Of a stretch of DNA of 64,000 nt, positions 39,401-41,344 are shown in pieces. This DNA is from Notospermus geniculatus. Lineage: Eukaryota > Nemertea > Pilidiophora > Heteronemertea > Lineidae. Position 1 is the first letter of the stretch. Each line of letters begins with the position of its first letter. Under the pieces are notes generated by a model. It saw only the letters and a list, made by a program, of their open reading frames with translations, had not been told where the DNA came from and did no database searches. The stretch lies in contig NMRB01002319.1 of the NCBI GenBank assembly GCA_002633025.1, positions 38,034 through 102,033 of the forward strand, written 5' to 3'. Made by a program: the position numbers and the translations under genes.

Positions 39401-41268
39401 ACATTACATATATAACGGGTTTTTGATTTGACCTACTTTTCAAGGTCACAGAGGTCAAAGTTCAAAATTAGTCATTTGGTGGCACATTTCGTAACTGCTT
39501 GGGCTATTGACTTGAAACTTGGTACATATACACCCCTATGTTAGGTGACCTATGACACCACTTTTCGGTCCGATTCGATTCTCCGCTTGGCCACCAGGTG
39601 GCCAAAACCAAAGTTCTAAGTCCAGTAACTCCTGAACTGTAACTGGATTGTCTCCAAATTTTTATCAGGTACATCTAATGAGGATACATGACCCTGGAAC
39701 ATTTTGATTTAACATTTGTCATTTGTTTTTCTGGTACGTTCACCCAGGTGAGCACATGGTCCATGGACCATTTCATTCCCGTCTAAACACAAAAGAATCT
39801 GGCCCTATGTGGACCCATGTGGCTTCCAAGTGGACCACCGAAAGAGGTGATCCACTTGTTATGATTGCGGATCGGTCCACATAAGGCCGGATCGAAATTG
39901 CCCGTCTAAACGCAAACGAGAACCAAAAGCGGATTAATTTTGCCTGAGTGCATGTGCATTGGTGTAAATTTTCTACCTCCATTGGTCCAGCAAGTGTGGA
40001 GAGTTCCGCCGATCAGTTTGACGTTGGAATGTGTCTGCGTCAAAGTGAGTGGTGTAAACGTGTGCACATCCTGAAAACCACATCGGGCTTTGAATCTGGG
40101 TCGATAGGATCGGTTTGGAATGTGGCTTCTGCTCTTCCGTCTAAACGACCCTAGTGTCGTCTGTTGCTTCTTCTGGGCAGGCTCTACTTGCCTATAAAGT
40201 TACTCAACTTCTGCGTACCTCCTTTTTCAGGACGGACGAAAGGAGGGTCTGTTTAGAGTAAAGGATGTCTTGGCGATGATATCCCGGACTGTTTACACGT
40301 TAGCTGAGCTACAAGAGCGACCCCTACCAGATGGTGTAGATGCTTCCAAAATCGAGTCTTATCTTAGTGAAGAAGATTTCCAGGTAGGTGAAGTAGAATT
40401 TCTTTTGAAAAATACCATCATTTAGCATTGTACAGCAAAAACATGCTTAGGGGGAAATTCACCAAAATAAGAGGAAGAGAGGAGCATGCTTAAGGACAAA
40501 TTTTGGTCTCGGTGCACAAATCACAACCCGATTGATGGGAAATGTGATAATAACAGGTTTCTAAGGTGAAAGACACAGCTTCCTACCAGACTCAAACCCA
40601 CGGACCCTCGCATAAGGCAGCAATCACCAGCACTGGCGATTGATGGGAAAAATATAATACTAGTAAGAGGAATAGAAATCAAAAACTCAAAAATATACTC
40701 TTCCTGATTCAGGAAGGTGACTACTCTAGAATCTTTTTGGTGGATACTCCTATTCAGGAAGAAAAATTCTCTAGAATTTGTTCAGGAAGCTGGATGTCCT
40801 CTCCAAAATTTCTTGTGATTTCGGACTTCCAACGTCTGCCGCCACACACGTAGTATGCGCCAAACTGTTCAGACAAATGTCTAGACTGGCCTAGGATTAA
40901 AGCGCGCTAGCCAAATTGGCCTGAGATCGCTACAAGAAGCGGACATGATAGACCAGCCCGAGATTGCATAAAAAACTTTGTAATGTGAACGGTTAATGCG
41001 CACTAACTGTTTAGGCCGGTATCAGATCGATTTAAAGTGCTAATGTGAACACGTCTTGAGACTTATTTCGTGTTGATGGGTCACGAATTTTTTTGCAAAA
41101 TTCTGGAAAGCGAGTAGCAGTTTTAATTTTCCTCCTCTGAGTGAGGTGTGTGTATAATGGTTTCCTTTTCTTAATTTCCAGGATATCCTTGGAATGACGA
41201 AAAGCGAGTACTATGCACTTCCTTCATGGAAACAGATCGAACTGAAGAAGGCTGCTGATCTTTTCTAG
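2..41268 (+). CDS. SVIL: Supervillin gene (multi-exon, 5' end outside window)
   Basis: The 22 coding exons listed separately join with consistent phases into one reading frame ending at 41266-41268. The protein is a member of the villin/gelsolin superfamily. Known supervillins are peripheral membrane proteins that link F-actin and myosin II to the plasma membrane and to adhesion and podosome structures; they do not sever actin like gelsolin. The sequence shows a low-complexity charged N-terminal half, a polybasic segment at 25701-25861, gelsolin-like repeats from 26740 to about 37945, and a villin headpiece at 40231-41268. Starting from the internal ATG at 9038 the visible product is about 1,530 residues, plus two or three lost in the gap. 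The upstream exon at 2-412 implies a longer isoform as well. Introns are 130 bases to over 8 kb and full of repeats. The family identification is very secure; the exact 5' structure is not. Confidence 0.96.
498..1353. mobile_element. DNA transposon, non-autonomous, about 856 bp
   Basis: The ends are inverted copies: AGAGAGTTTCTGCTATCCCG at the left and its complement ending near 1352. Flanks read AATT and ATTA, so a short ATT or TA duplication is possible. No transposase frame is visible inside. A right-end fragment of the same family lies at 15290-15366. It sits in the intron after exon A. Confidence 0.75.
1354..2729. other. Intron sequence without recognisable feature
   Basis: Short open frames exist, but none has flanking splice sites matching the phase of the gene or a recognisable domain. 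A stretch near 2238-2330 repeats the word GACCGG several times. I see nothing else here. Confidence 0.5.
2730..3252. mobile_element. MITE with about 90-bp terminal inverted repeats (Tc1/mariner-like ends)
   Basis: The left end starts GTACAGTCTTCGACAAAAG and the right end is its near-exact complement ending GACTGTAC. Inverted similarity continues for about 90 bases through the words ACCTTGAATATTTC and ACACGGTTTGTTCCACATG. TACAGT-type ends are typical of Tc1/mariner relatives. A single end of the same family is at 56194-56287. Confidence 0.8.
3253..3927. other. Intron sequence, nothing recognised
   Basis: No exon-like frame with matching splice sites and no clear inverted or tandem repeat was seen in this stretch. 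Confidence 0.5.
3928..4026. mobile_element. Short foldback MITE, 99 bp
   Basis: GAATAAAGACTAGTAAATGC at the left pairs with the complement ending CTAGTCTTTATTC at 4026; arms are about 25 bases. A fragment with the same end plus extra flank (GTAAAAGCATTTGCTAGTCT) lies at 26660-26699, just before a supervillin exon. Confidence 0.7.
4198..4455. mobile_element. Foldback MITE, about 258 bp
   Basis: AAAGATAATATATCACG at 4201 is repeated as CGTGATATATTATCTTT at 4437. A second inner pair, ATTGTTTATTTAC and GTAAACAATG, lies inside. Flanks contain TTAA-like words on both sides. Confidence 0.65.
4857..5232. mobile_element. Foldback MITE, about 376 bp
   Basis: The left arm (CTAGCAAGGTTTTGCAAG, then AAACACGAAGTATGCAATAC) is inverted at the right end, which closes with GCAAAACCTCACTAG. 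Arms are about 65 bases with scattered mismatches. The frames read across it on both strands are products of the inverted repeat. Confidence 0.7.
5875..5911. mobile_element. Terminal fragment of AGCTCACC-family element
   Basis: The segment CAGGTGAGCACATGG followed by the palindrome ATGGTCCATGGACCAT and TTCATT is the same as the 3' ends of the large elements at 30733-31632 and 38821-39777. Here it is a solitary end. Confidence 0.6.
6545..6600. repeat. CATGTA simple repeat
   Basis: A run of (CATGTA)n ending around 6597, the longest instance in the window of the over-represented word TACATGTA. Confidence 0.85.
6750..7030. repeat. Two-copy direct tandem duplication, about 140-bp period
   Basis: The block with GGTTAGATTTTCATTTGAAT and GGTGAGGATTTGACAGTG occurs twice in a row with small indels: the second copy carries an extra TTTAAAACCGG. 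It lies in intron sequence and no coding function is suggested. Confidence 0.85.
7359..7467. mobile_element. Short foldback element
   Basis: AGTGCGAAACGACGCTCCCG near 7359 pairs with the complement CGGGAGCTCGTTTCGCACT ending at 7467. A second weaker inverted pair, GCTGCGACCGTATC and GATACGGTCGCAGC, follows at 7521-7668. Confidence 0.6.
7669..9037. other. Intron / putative upstream promoter region of the 9038 exon
   Basis: No other gene is supported here. If 9038 is a first exon, its promoter and 5' UTR must lie in the last part of this stretch. I see no clean TATA box or initiator that I would call; TATACATA at about 8711 is the only weak candidate. An in-frame TGA at 9032-9034 closes the frame before the ATG. 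Confidence 0.4.
9038..9652 (+). CDS. SVIL: Supervillin alternative first coding exon with MGC acylation signal
   Basis: This is a 205-codon frame from ATG, with TGA two codons upstream, to the donor GTAGGC at 9653, phase 0, matching the phase-0 acceptor at 14874. The N-terminus [12 protein letters not shown] fits the N-myristoylation consensus (Gly2, small residue at 6, no proline at 7). Cys3 is placed for palmitoylation, as in Src-family kinases. The remainder is hydrophilic, Ser/Lys-rich and probably disordered, ending in a basic stretch [12 protein letters not shown]. Membrane attachment suits the known raft and plasma-membrane location of supervillin. An in-phase internal acceptor (CCGTCCAG at 9211-9217) could let the longer isoform use the distal two thirds of the exon. 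Gene assignment rests on phase, strand and composition rather than on a conserved domain. Confidence 0.72.
9760..10138. mobile_element. Nested foldback element, 379 bp
   Basis: The outer arms TAAGCTGCCTAATATAGG and its complement (ending GGCAGCTTA) run for about 70 bases. They are rich in the word TTAGGCATTTTGCCTAA. Inside, at 9838-10010, lies a second palindrome with arms of about 50 bases beginning ATGCCCGTTGTACACGG. It starts about 100 bases downstream of the 9652 splice donor. Confidence 0.75.
10139..10807. other. Intron sequence, nothing recognised
   Basis: AT-rich sequence. GGTAGG-type words recur around 10553-10585 but no element boundary is clear. No exon with matching phase was found. 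Confidence 0.4.
10808..10944. mobile_element. MITE with perfect 19-bp ends
   Basis: CGAGTGCCTAATCGTGGGA at 10808 is exactly inverted at 10926-10944. The interior is 99 bases without coding content. Confidence 0.75.
10945..13028. other. Intron sequence with degenerate GGGTTAGG-like tract
   Basis: Most of this stretch shows no feature. At about 12600-12725 there is a degenerate run of AGGGATTAGGGGTAAGGG-type words resembling decayed telomere-like simple repeat. No splice-compatible exon was recognised. Confidence 0.45.
13029..13040 (+). CDS. SVIL: Candidate 12-base supervillin microexon (Ala-Ile-Thr-Gln)
   Basis: The T-rich stretch GGTTTATTGTTATTAG ends in an acceptor at 13028. GCAATTACACAG follows, and then the donor GTATGC. 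The exon would be phase 0 on both sides, as are the flanking exon ends at 9652 and 14875. Inclusion turns the junction into R-A-I-T-Q-P-V-T, matching the R-x-x-T-Q-P pattern seen twice in the exon at 16431. In vertebrate supervillins a TQPIT motif stands at this place. There is no transcript evidence and such short exons can arise by chance. Confidence 0.4.
13268..13388. mobile_element. Hairpin MITE, TTTCATAAAG family, copy 1
   Basis: AGACCAGGGGTCTGTTTC at the left pairs with the complement ending CAGGGCCCTGGTCT. The arms contain TGACTTTAAGCTAATG. A better preserved relative is at 17004-17112. Confidence 0.7.
13389..14417. other. Intron sequence, nothing recognised
   Basis: The open frame at 13690-13950 has no Kozak context, no matching splice sites and no recognisable domain. 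No clear repeat was seen. Confidence 0.4.
14418..14797. mobile_element. Foldback MITE, about 380 bp, just upstream of an exon
   Basis: GCTTTTCCACGAGGCAG at the left pairs with the complement ending CTGCCTCATGGAAAAGC. The arms carry GGAGGCGGTG-type GC-rich words. Frames on both strands here come from the palindrome. It ends about 77 bases before the acceptor of the next exon. Confidence 0.7.
14875..15073 (+). CDS. SVIL: Supervillin exon (PVTTEEV region)
   Basis: The acceptor is AAATTCCAG at 14874 and the donor GTAAGT at 15074. The exon starts in phase 0 and ends with one base of a split codon. It opens with [11 protein letters not shown], which corresponds to the conserved QPITTEEV segment of vertebrate supervillins, and continues with an Ala/Lys-rich helical stretch ([17 protein letters not shown]) likely to form a coiled coil. 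The preceding Thr-Gln of the motif is missing from both upstream exons and could come from the microexon at 13029. Confidence 0.85.
15290..15366. mobile_element. End fragment of the 498-1353 transposon family
   Basis: CTATCCCAATCTCGATC, GGAACCGGGATA and CTCTCTAATA follow each other as at 1310-1356. No left partner was found. Confidence 0.6.
15372..15499. mobile_element. Foldback MITE, CACAGAAAGTCC family, copy 1
   Basis: GGCCGACTGCACAGAAAGTC pairs with the complement GACTTTCTGTGCGGCCGGCC. Two relatives of the same length are at 16774-16900 and 30031-30153, all within introns of this gene. Confidence 0.8.
15533..15810 (+). CDS. SVIL: Supervillin exon with SILK motif
   Basis: The acceptor is CTTCTTCAG at 15532 and the donor GTAAGC at 15811; it enters after one base and leaves in phase 0. 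The peptide begins with degenerate [15 protein letters not shown] repeats and contains [22 protein letters not shown] is also present in vertebrate supervillins, and SILK is a known PP1 docking motif. The following intron stays open in frame to 15999, so intron retention would append repeats encoded by the minisatellite. Confidence 0.88.
15881..16380 (+). repeat. Intronic minisatellite, 41-bp unit, about 13 copies
   Basis: The word ATGAAAACTTACTTCTTCCC or a close variant recurs at 15881, 15923, 15964, 16005, 16046, 16087, 16128, 16165, 16206, 16248, 16288, 16330 and 16371. Most spacings are 40-42. Each unit holds CTTAC, a pyrimidine tract TTCTTCCC and AAG or CACAG, i.e. an arrangement like a 3' splice site. 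It ends 50 bases before the real acceptor. Confidence 0.95.
16431..16681 (+). CDS. SVIL: Supervillin exon with two TQP motifs
   Basis: The acceptor is TTCTAATTGAAG at 16430 and the donor GTTAGG at 16682; phase 0 in, two bases out. The peptide holds an Arg/Lys-rich stretch ([11 protein letters not shown]), then RFHTQPV and [11 protein letters not shown], two copies of a motif found in vertebrate supervillins. It ends in MSISER, which joins [12 protein letters not shown] of the next exon to form the strongly conserved SI-ERLALL-K-GEEDW segment. Confidence 0.9.
16774..16900. mobile_element. Foldback MITE, CACAGAAAGTCC family, copy 2
   Basis: CTGGGCTGACTGCACAGAAA at the left; CGGTCGGCCCTGGG closes the right. 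The interior TGCTATCGGCAGTTATAATG is inverted as ACTGCCGATAGGCAC. Confidence 0.75.
17004..17112. mobile_element. Hairpin MITE, TTTCATAAAG family, copy 2
   Basis: GGGGCCTGTTCATAAAGCG pairs with the complement CTTTATGAAACAGGCCCC. Inner words TTTAAGCTAATGGTACC and GGTACCATTAACTTAAA extend the stem to nearly the whole element. Confidence 0.85.
17202..17449 (+). CDS. SVIL: Supervillin exon ([12 protein letters not shown] / FTVEGK)
   Basis: The acceptor is CTCTCTTTCAG at 17201 and the donor GTGAGT at 17450; it supplies one base to an Arg codon and leaves after one base. [16 protein letters not shown] and the later [20 protein letters not shown] match two conserved blocks of supervillins, separated by a charged, Lys/Arg-rich helix. 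This is the most diagnostic part of the N-terminal half. Confidence 0.95.
17450..18136. other. Intron sequence, nothing recognised
   Basis: The stretch at 17846-17960 resembles that at 11298-11420 (AAAGTCCGGCCACATCTAAC / AAAGTCCGGCAACATCTAAG and following), so it is an old interspersed repeat of unknown family. Otherwise nothing was seen. Confidence 0.5.
18137..18284. mobile_element. Foldback MITE, AAAGCTGCGTTTACC family, copy 1
   Basis: TAAAGCTGCGTTTACCAGAC at the left; GTCAGCTAAACGTAGCTTTA at the right. A second copy with better conserved arms is at 55105-55230. Confidence 0.8.
18309..18451. mobile_element. Foldback MITE with GGGACCTTATTCACGAAG ends
   Basis: GGGACCTTATTCACGAAG pairs with CTTTGTGAATAAGGTCCC at the right end, immediately after the previous element. 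Degenerate relatives of its sequence occur at 60948-61020 and 61318-61345. Confidence 0.75.
18452..19854. other. Intron sequence, nothing recognised
   Basis: Short frames only. A (TA)n-like tract is at 19680-19697. No exon compatible with the one-base phase of this intron was identified. Confidence 0.4.
19855..20025. mobile_element. Foldback MITE with CCGTCACCACAA ends
   Basis: CCCGTCACCACAATATGAGT pairs with ACTCATTTCGTGGTGATGG. A right-end fragment is at 41056-41082. Confidence 0.7.
20325..20465. mobile_element. Small foldback, GGCCGTATGCA family
   Basis: ACTGAGGGCCGTATGCAC pairs loosely with GAGCATACAGCCCTGAGT. Inside are ACTTAAGCC and GGCTTAAT words like those filling the larger element at 56459-57308. 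Confidence 0.55.
20466..22838. other. Intron sequence; Tc1-like end at about 21063
   Basis: ACAGTCGTCCTCAAATTTAT at 21066 looks like a Tc1/mariner terminal repeat, but I found no inverted partner. An N is at 21653. No splice-compatible exon was found in this part of the 5.4-kb intron. Confidence 0.4.
22839..22919 (+). CDS. SVIL: Supervillin exon, 81 bp
   Basis: The acceptor is TTTTTACAG at 22838 and the donor GTTAGT at 22920; one base in and one base out, so removal would keep the frame. It encodes [19 protein letters not shown] and a few more residues: a Pro/Ser/Lys linker without a domain. Assigned by splice sites, phase and open frame. Confidence 0.8.
23098..23111 (+). repeat. Poly-G run
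   Basis: About 12 G in a row within the intron. Similar runs flank or contain ambiguous bases at 32554-32570 and 35122. Confidence 0.9.
23455..24090. mobile_element. Long foldback element, about 635 bp
   Basis: GGCGCACACAGTCAAATAGC at the left and the partly complementary region ending GCGTCTGTGTGCAGC at the right. A perfect inner pair AAGCAAATGGCTCGCGGGGT / ACCCCGCGAGCCATTTGCTT lies at about 23592 and 23932. The opposing frames across it are side products. Confidence 0.7.
24174..24269 (+). CDS. SVIL: Supervillin exon, 96 bp, Ser/Thr/Pro-rich
   Basis: The acceptor is CAACTTTTCAG at 24173 and the donor GTAAGT at 24270; one base in and out (skippable in frame). It encodes [20 protein letters not shown] and further residues, an acidic then Pro-rich disordered linker with several S/T-P sites. 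Confidence 0.83.
   Translation: MQNQVIRCPHPPHQYPRLNYHCQNRPSLTIP
24802..24991 (+). CDS. SVIL: Supervillin exon, acidic linker
   Basis: The acceptor is GTTTTCACAG at 24801 and the donor GTGAGT at 24992; one base in, two out. The peptide contains [13 protein letters not shown] and ends DDIFIYSQD. The latter aligns in position with the DVIFDPYAP-type segment that precedes the polybasic block in vertebrate supervillins. Confidence 0.88.
25033..25165. mobile_element. Foldback MITE with pogo-like ends
   Basis: ACAGTCCACTCTTGATATAC at the left pairs with GTATAGCGAGAGTGGACT at the right; GGCGGTATA words recur inside. CAGT(C/G) plus a TATCGA-like sequence is typical of pogo/Tigger relatives. Confidence 0.7.
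25176..25603. mobile_element. MITE with GATTCATACTT ends containing a nested insertion
   Basis: AGCCAGATTCATACTTCAAA pairs with AAGTATGAATCAAGCCT. A second palindromic element with TGGCGGTCTAGGAAAACCC / GGGTTTTCCTAGACCGCC ends is inserted at about 25339-25530. The outer family recurs at 30638-31770. Confidence 0.75.
25701..25861 (+). CDS. SVIL: Supervillin exon, polybasic / SRNPLRALA block
   Basis: The acceptor is CTATTCACAG at 25700 and the donor GTGTGT at 25862; two bases in, one out. It encodes [20 protein letters not shown], then RALAERKD. The basic block and the [10 protein letters not shown] segment are hallmark supervillin sequence just before the gelsolin-like region; it could act as a nuclear-localisation or lipid-binding patch. 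Confidence 0.95.
25889..26145. mobile_element. Hairpin MITE with about 100-bp arms, copy 1
   Basis: AAAGTGCTTTTCAGAATGTC at the left is inverted as GACATTCTGAAAAGCACTTT at the right, and the pairing continues through TTACCTTGCAATGGAACC. The second copy is 45811-46077. It starts only 28 bases after a splice donor. Confidence 0.9.
26294..26458 (+). CDS. SVIL: Supervillin exon (GLASKENF segment)
   Basis: The acceptor is ATGCATTTCAG at 26293 and the donor GTGAGT at 26459; one base in and out. [17 protein letters not shown] and [10 protein letters not shown] correspond to the strongly conserved segment leading into the first gelsolin-like repeat of supervillin. Confidence 0.95.
26740..26876 (+). 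CDS. SVIL: Supervillin exon, first gelsolin-like repeat
   Basis: The acceptor is AAAATTCCAG at 26739 and the donor GTAGGT at 26877; one base in, phase 0 out. [20 protein letters not shown] followed by [19 protein letters not shown] has the gelsolin-repeat pattern (LNSGD-F-L, then a strand ending in W-G). EKAK at the end continues into the helix of the next exon. Confidence 0.97.
27008..27298 (+). CDS. SVIL: Supervillin exon, 291 bp
   Basis: The acceptor is CTTTCCTCCAG at 27007 and the donor GTAAAA at 27299 (weak, but the frame on both sides fits); phase 0 at both ends. It begins with the [15 protein letters not shown] helix of the first gelsolin-like repeat. It contains FWDLLGG and IYR-type segments (NIVYRVEG) of the next repeat, and EYWG, all at the places expected for supervillin. 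Confidence 0.97.
27392..27642. mobile_element. MITE with GTTACGCG-saturated interior, copy 1
   Basis: CAGTACAGGTCACAATTGAC pairs with GTCAATTGTGACCTGTGCTG. Between the ends, GTTACGCG or CGCGTAAC-type words occur in both orientations every 10-20 bases. Copy 2 with intact TA flanks is at 33259-33511. Confidence 0.85.
27813..27969 (+). CDS. SVIL: Supervillin exon, second gelsolin-like repeat
   Basis: The acceptor is CTGTGTTTCAG at 27812 and the donor GTAGCA at 27970; phase 0 in, one base out. [20 protein letters not shown] is the typical strand-turn-strand WxGK core of a gelsolin repeat, followed by the helix [20 protein letters not shown]. Confidence 0.97.
28223..28587. mobile_element. Foldback MITE, about 365 bp
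   Basis: GTTGTGCAGCGGCCCGACTC pairs with the complement ending GGAAAGCTGCGCAAC. Arms of about 85 bases include GTCCGCTGTGGACATC and GATTTGATAGACGTT. Confidence 0.8.
28588..29787. other. Intron sequence; short perfect palindrome at 29065-29090
   Basis: AAAAATAGATAAGC and its complement meet head to head around an AAGCTT centre. Apart from that no feature is supported between 28588 and the next exon. Confidence 0.5.
29788..29957 (+). CDS. SVIL: Supervillin exon ([19 protein letters not shown])
   Basis: The acceptor is GTTTCTTCAG at 29787 and the donor GTCAGT at 29958; one base in, phase 0 out. [20 protein letters not shown] and [10 protein letters not shown] match the conserved inter-repeat region (R-P-W-F-L-E-ETILFKEKF-DW) of supervillin. 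Confidence 0.96.
30031..30153. mobile_element. Foldback MITE, CACAGAAAGTCC family, copy 3
   Basis: CCTGGGCCGACCGCACAGAA at the left, GGACTTTCTGTGCAGTCAGC at the right; the inner GCCTATCGGCGG / CGCCGATAGCAC pair is also present. Confidence 0.8.
30245..30630 (+). repeat. Degenerate intronic tandem repeat, about 65-70-bp unit
   Basis: CCTATGACCTCATTAAG followed by TTGGGAGGGAGTACAATTT recurs about six times with indels. A single related unit is at about 33776-33815. Confidence 0.85.
30638..31770. mobile_element. GATTCATACTT-family MITE split by a larger element
   Basis: AAGCCAGATTCATACTTCAG at the left and ACTATGAATCAAGCCT at the right delimit it. The central 900 bases are the AGCTCA element at 30733-31632. 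The remaining left and right halves match the uninterrupted parts of the relative at 25176-25603 (for example GGGGCTCAGAATG versus GGGGCTATGAATG). Confidence 0.75.
30733..31632 (+). mobile_element. AGCTCACC-family element, copy 1 (nested)
   Basis: It starts AGCTCATGGTGGTGCGTCCG and ends GGTGAGCACATGG plus the ATGGTCCATGGACCAT palindrome. The interior has internal units with CTGAAACTTGGTACATATA and CACCAGGTGGCG. Copy 2 is at 38821-39777. No conserved long frame; the similar short frames in both copies look incidental. Confidence 0.75.
31893..32005 (+). CDS. SVIL: Supervillin exon, 113 bp
   Basis: The acceptor is TTTCTCCCCAG at 31892 and the donor GTATGT at 32006; phase 0 in, two bases out. 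It encodes [20 protein letters not shown] and ends in [10 protein letters not shown], matching the D-V-A-Y-D linker and the VGRG-block of supervillin. Confidence 0.93.
32554..32570 (+). repeat. Poly-G run containing one N
   Basis: G-run interrupted by an N at 32563, 50 bases upstream of the next exon. It suggests sequencing difficulty in this homopolymer. Confidence 0.9.
32620..32789 (+). CDS. SVIL: Supervillin exon, third gelsolin-like repeat start
   Basis: The acceptor is TGTACTTTCAG at 32619 and the donor GTGAGA at 32790; two bases in, one out. [20 protein letters not shown] then [19 protein letters not shown] contains the FHSGD-YVV-W hallmark of a gelsolin repeat. Confidence 0.97.
32914..33195. 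mobile_element. pogo/Tigger-like MITE
   Basis: AGTACAGTCCTTCCTCGCTA pairs with AAGAGCAAGGGAGCACTGTACT. GTTCGTAATAGCGAGG words repeat inside in both orientations. Confidence 0.7.
33259..33511. mobile_element. MITE with GTTACGCG-saturated interior, copy 2
   Basis: CAGTACAGGTCACAATTGAC and its exact complement GTCAATTGTGACCTGTACTG are flanked by TA on both sides, the Tc1/mariner-type target duplication. The interior matches copy 1 at 27392-27642 closely. Confidence 0.88.
33855..34450 (+). CDS. SVIL: Supervillin large exon, gelsolin-like repeats 3-4, 3' end in gap
   Basis: The acceptor is TCTTCTTTTAG at 33854; one base in. It runs at least 596 bases into the N-gap. It encodes [34 protein letters not shown] and [18 protein letters not shown] (repeat 3 core). 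[20 protein letters not shown] and a following helix (repeat 4) come next, and it ends SKYDCL. Family alignment places only about seven bases of coding sequence beyond 34450 before the next exon begins with an Asp codon. It is the largest and best conserved exon in the window. Confidence 0.97.
34451..35121. other. Assembly gap (671 N)
   Basis: All N. The gap contains the donor of the preceding exon and the beginning of its intron. It ends directly in a run of ten G. Apparent frames running through it are meaningless. Confidence 1.
35205..35385 (+). repeat. Pyrimidine-rich minisatellite, CCAGTGTCTTTTTT units
   Basis: TTTTTTCCAGTGTC, TTTTTTACCAGTGTC and TTTTTCCGGTGTC alternate about ten times with unit lengths of roughly 14-20. 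Each unit is a T-tract followed by AG. Confidence 0.9.
35482..35789. mobile_element. Foldback MITE with GCACACC ends and GATCACTT interior
   Basis: AAGCCAGTAGCACACCAGGC pairs with TCACCTGGTATGAGCTGGCTT. The right part is made of repeated GATCACTTGTGATAA-like words. A larger relative is at 42539-43097. Confidence 0.75.
35874..36026 (+). CDS. SVIL: Supervillin exon, fifth gelsolin-like repeat start
   Basis: The acceptor is CTTACTTTCAG at 35873 and the donor GTAAGG at 36027; one base in and out. [20 protein letters not shown] and [15 protein letters not shown] match the region after repeat 4, where Q-DLY-A-QPA leads into the next W-G core. The first Asp codon takes its G from the exon end lost in the gap. 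Confidence 0.96.
36103..36717. mobile_element. Foldback element, about 615 bp
   Basis: GGGGTAGCGAGCATAAAGGG is inverted as CCCTTTATGCTCGCTACCCC. GTAGGCTTACGCC-type words recur inside in both directions. Confidence 0.75.
36724..36830. mobile_element. Hairpin MITE with GACTTAGACGCGTGTAAC arms
   Basis: AAGACTTAGACGCGTGTAAC is exactly inverted as GTTACACGCGTCTAAGTCTT. The GGGCCTT / ATATGGCCCT outer words resemble the ATGAATATGGGCCC ends at 42575 and 47401. Confidence 0.75.
36843..37745 (+). repeat. Intronic minisatellite, about 47-50-bp unit
   Basis: Units read GTTACTCGTCCTTATTCAGG, AAGAAAACTTCTCTAGAATT and CTATTGG, with about 16 copies. They are interrupted at 37051-37159 by a hairpin element. 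Isolated units recur at 40690-40790 and 41715-42060. Each unit contains a CCTTATTCAG acceptor-like word. Open frames across it reflect the repetition. It ends about 40 bases before the next exon. Confidence 0.93.
37051..37159. mobile_element. 109-bp hairpin MITE with 9-bp target duplication
   Basis: AGGCCTTGCCGTTTGACGGG and GCGCGATTTTGCATGCAC form the left arm, nearly perfectly inverted in the right arm ending CGGCAAGGCCT. GGTTACTTT occurs immediately outside both ends (37042-37050 and 37160-37168). A 9-bp duplication is typical of Mutator-like elements. Confidence 0.85.
37787..37945 (+). CDS. SVIL: Supervillin exon, fifth gelsolin-like repeat core
   Basis: The acceptor is TTCCATTACAG at 37786 and the donor GTAAGA at 37946; one base in and out. 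[20 protein letters not shown] is the conserved LFL-D-EVYLWQGWWP segment of supervillin. [20 protein letters not shown] matches the following TGSAR-R-RK-AMET helix. Confidence 0.97.
38578..38699 (+). CDS. SVIL: Supervillin exon ([19 protein letters not shown])
   Basis: The acceptor is TTATCTTTCAG at 38577 and the donor GTGAGT at 38700; one base in, phase 0 out. [20 protein letters not shown] is the final, highly conserved gelsolin-like segment before the headpiece linker. Confidence 0.96.
38821..39777 (+). mobile_element. AGCTCACC-family element, copy 2
   Basis: It starts AGCTCACCTGGAGTGAGCTT and ends CACCCAGGTGAGCACATGG plus the ATGGTCCATGGACCAT palindrome. The interior is about three tandem units of roughly 290 bp, each with GGCACGTTTCGTAACCG, GAAACTTGGTACATATA, CACCAGGTGGCGG and GGTCACAGAGGTCAAAG. 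AGCTCACCTG at one end and CAGGTGAGC at the other are inverted. Confidence 0.8.
39778..40230. other. Intron sequence with CCGTCTAAAC repeats
   Basis: CCCGTCTAAAC is found at 39780 and 39902, and TCCGTCTAAACG at 40138. CGGATCG and CGATCC words recur between them. It looks like a decayed foldback element, but its limits are unclear. Confidence 0.45.
40231..40383 (+). CDS. SVIL: Supervillin exon, headpiece linker and N-terminal headpiece
   Basis: The acceptor is CCTTTTTCAG at 40230 and the donor GTAGGT at 40384; phase 0 at both ends. [20 protein letters not shown] then [19 protein letters not shown] corresponds to the V-KLC-TYPL-LL-RPLPEGVD linker and the first part of the villin headpiece (L-DEDF). 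Confidence 0.97.
40540..40640 (-). mobile_element. tRNA-derived SINE fragment
   Basis: TAACAGGTTTCTAAGGTGAA, CAGACTCAAACCCACGGACC and CTCGCATAAGGCAGC match the SINE at 53776-53935. The B-box-like region is mutated (CAAACCC) and the A-box end is missing. Confidence 0.65.
41182..41268 (+). CDS. SVIL: Supervillin last coding exon, villin headpiece core
   Basis: The acceptor is TTAATTTCCAG at 41181; phase 0; stop TAG at 41266-41268. [20 protein letters not shown] and LKKAADLF form the headpiece core. The hydrophobic pattern, LP-WKQ and the C-terminal LF are conserved. Where actin-binding headpieces usually have KK-x-K-G-LF, this protein has KKAADLF, so the third basic residue is absent. Confidence 0.98.
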   Translation, partial: DILGMTKSEYYALPSWKQIELKKAADLF

Positions 41269-41344
41269 ACATTTCTCTCTCTGTTTTCTCATGATCTGAT
41301 GCTCCGTGTGGATACCAGAGGACGATTCAGCAATTTTGAAGCAT

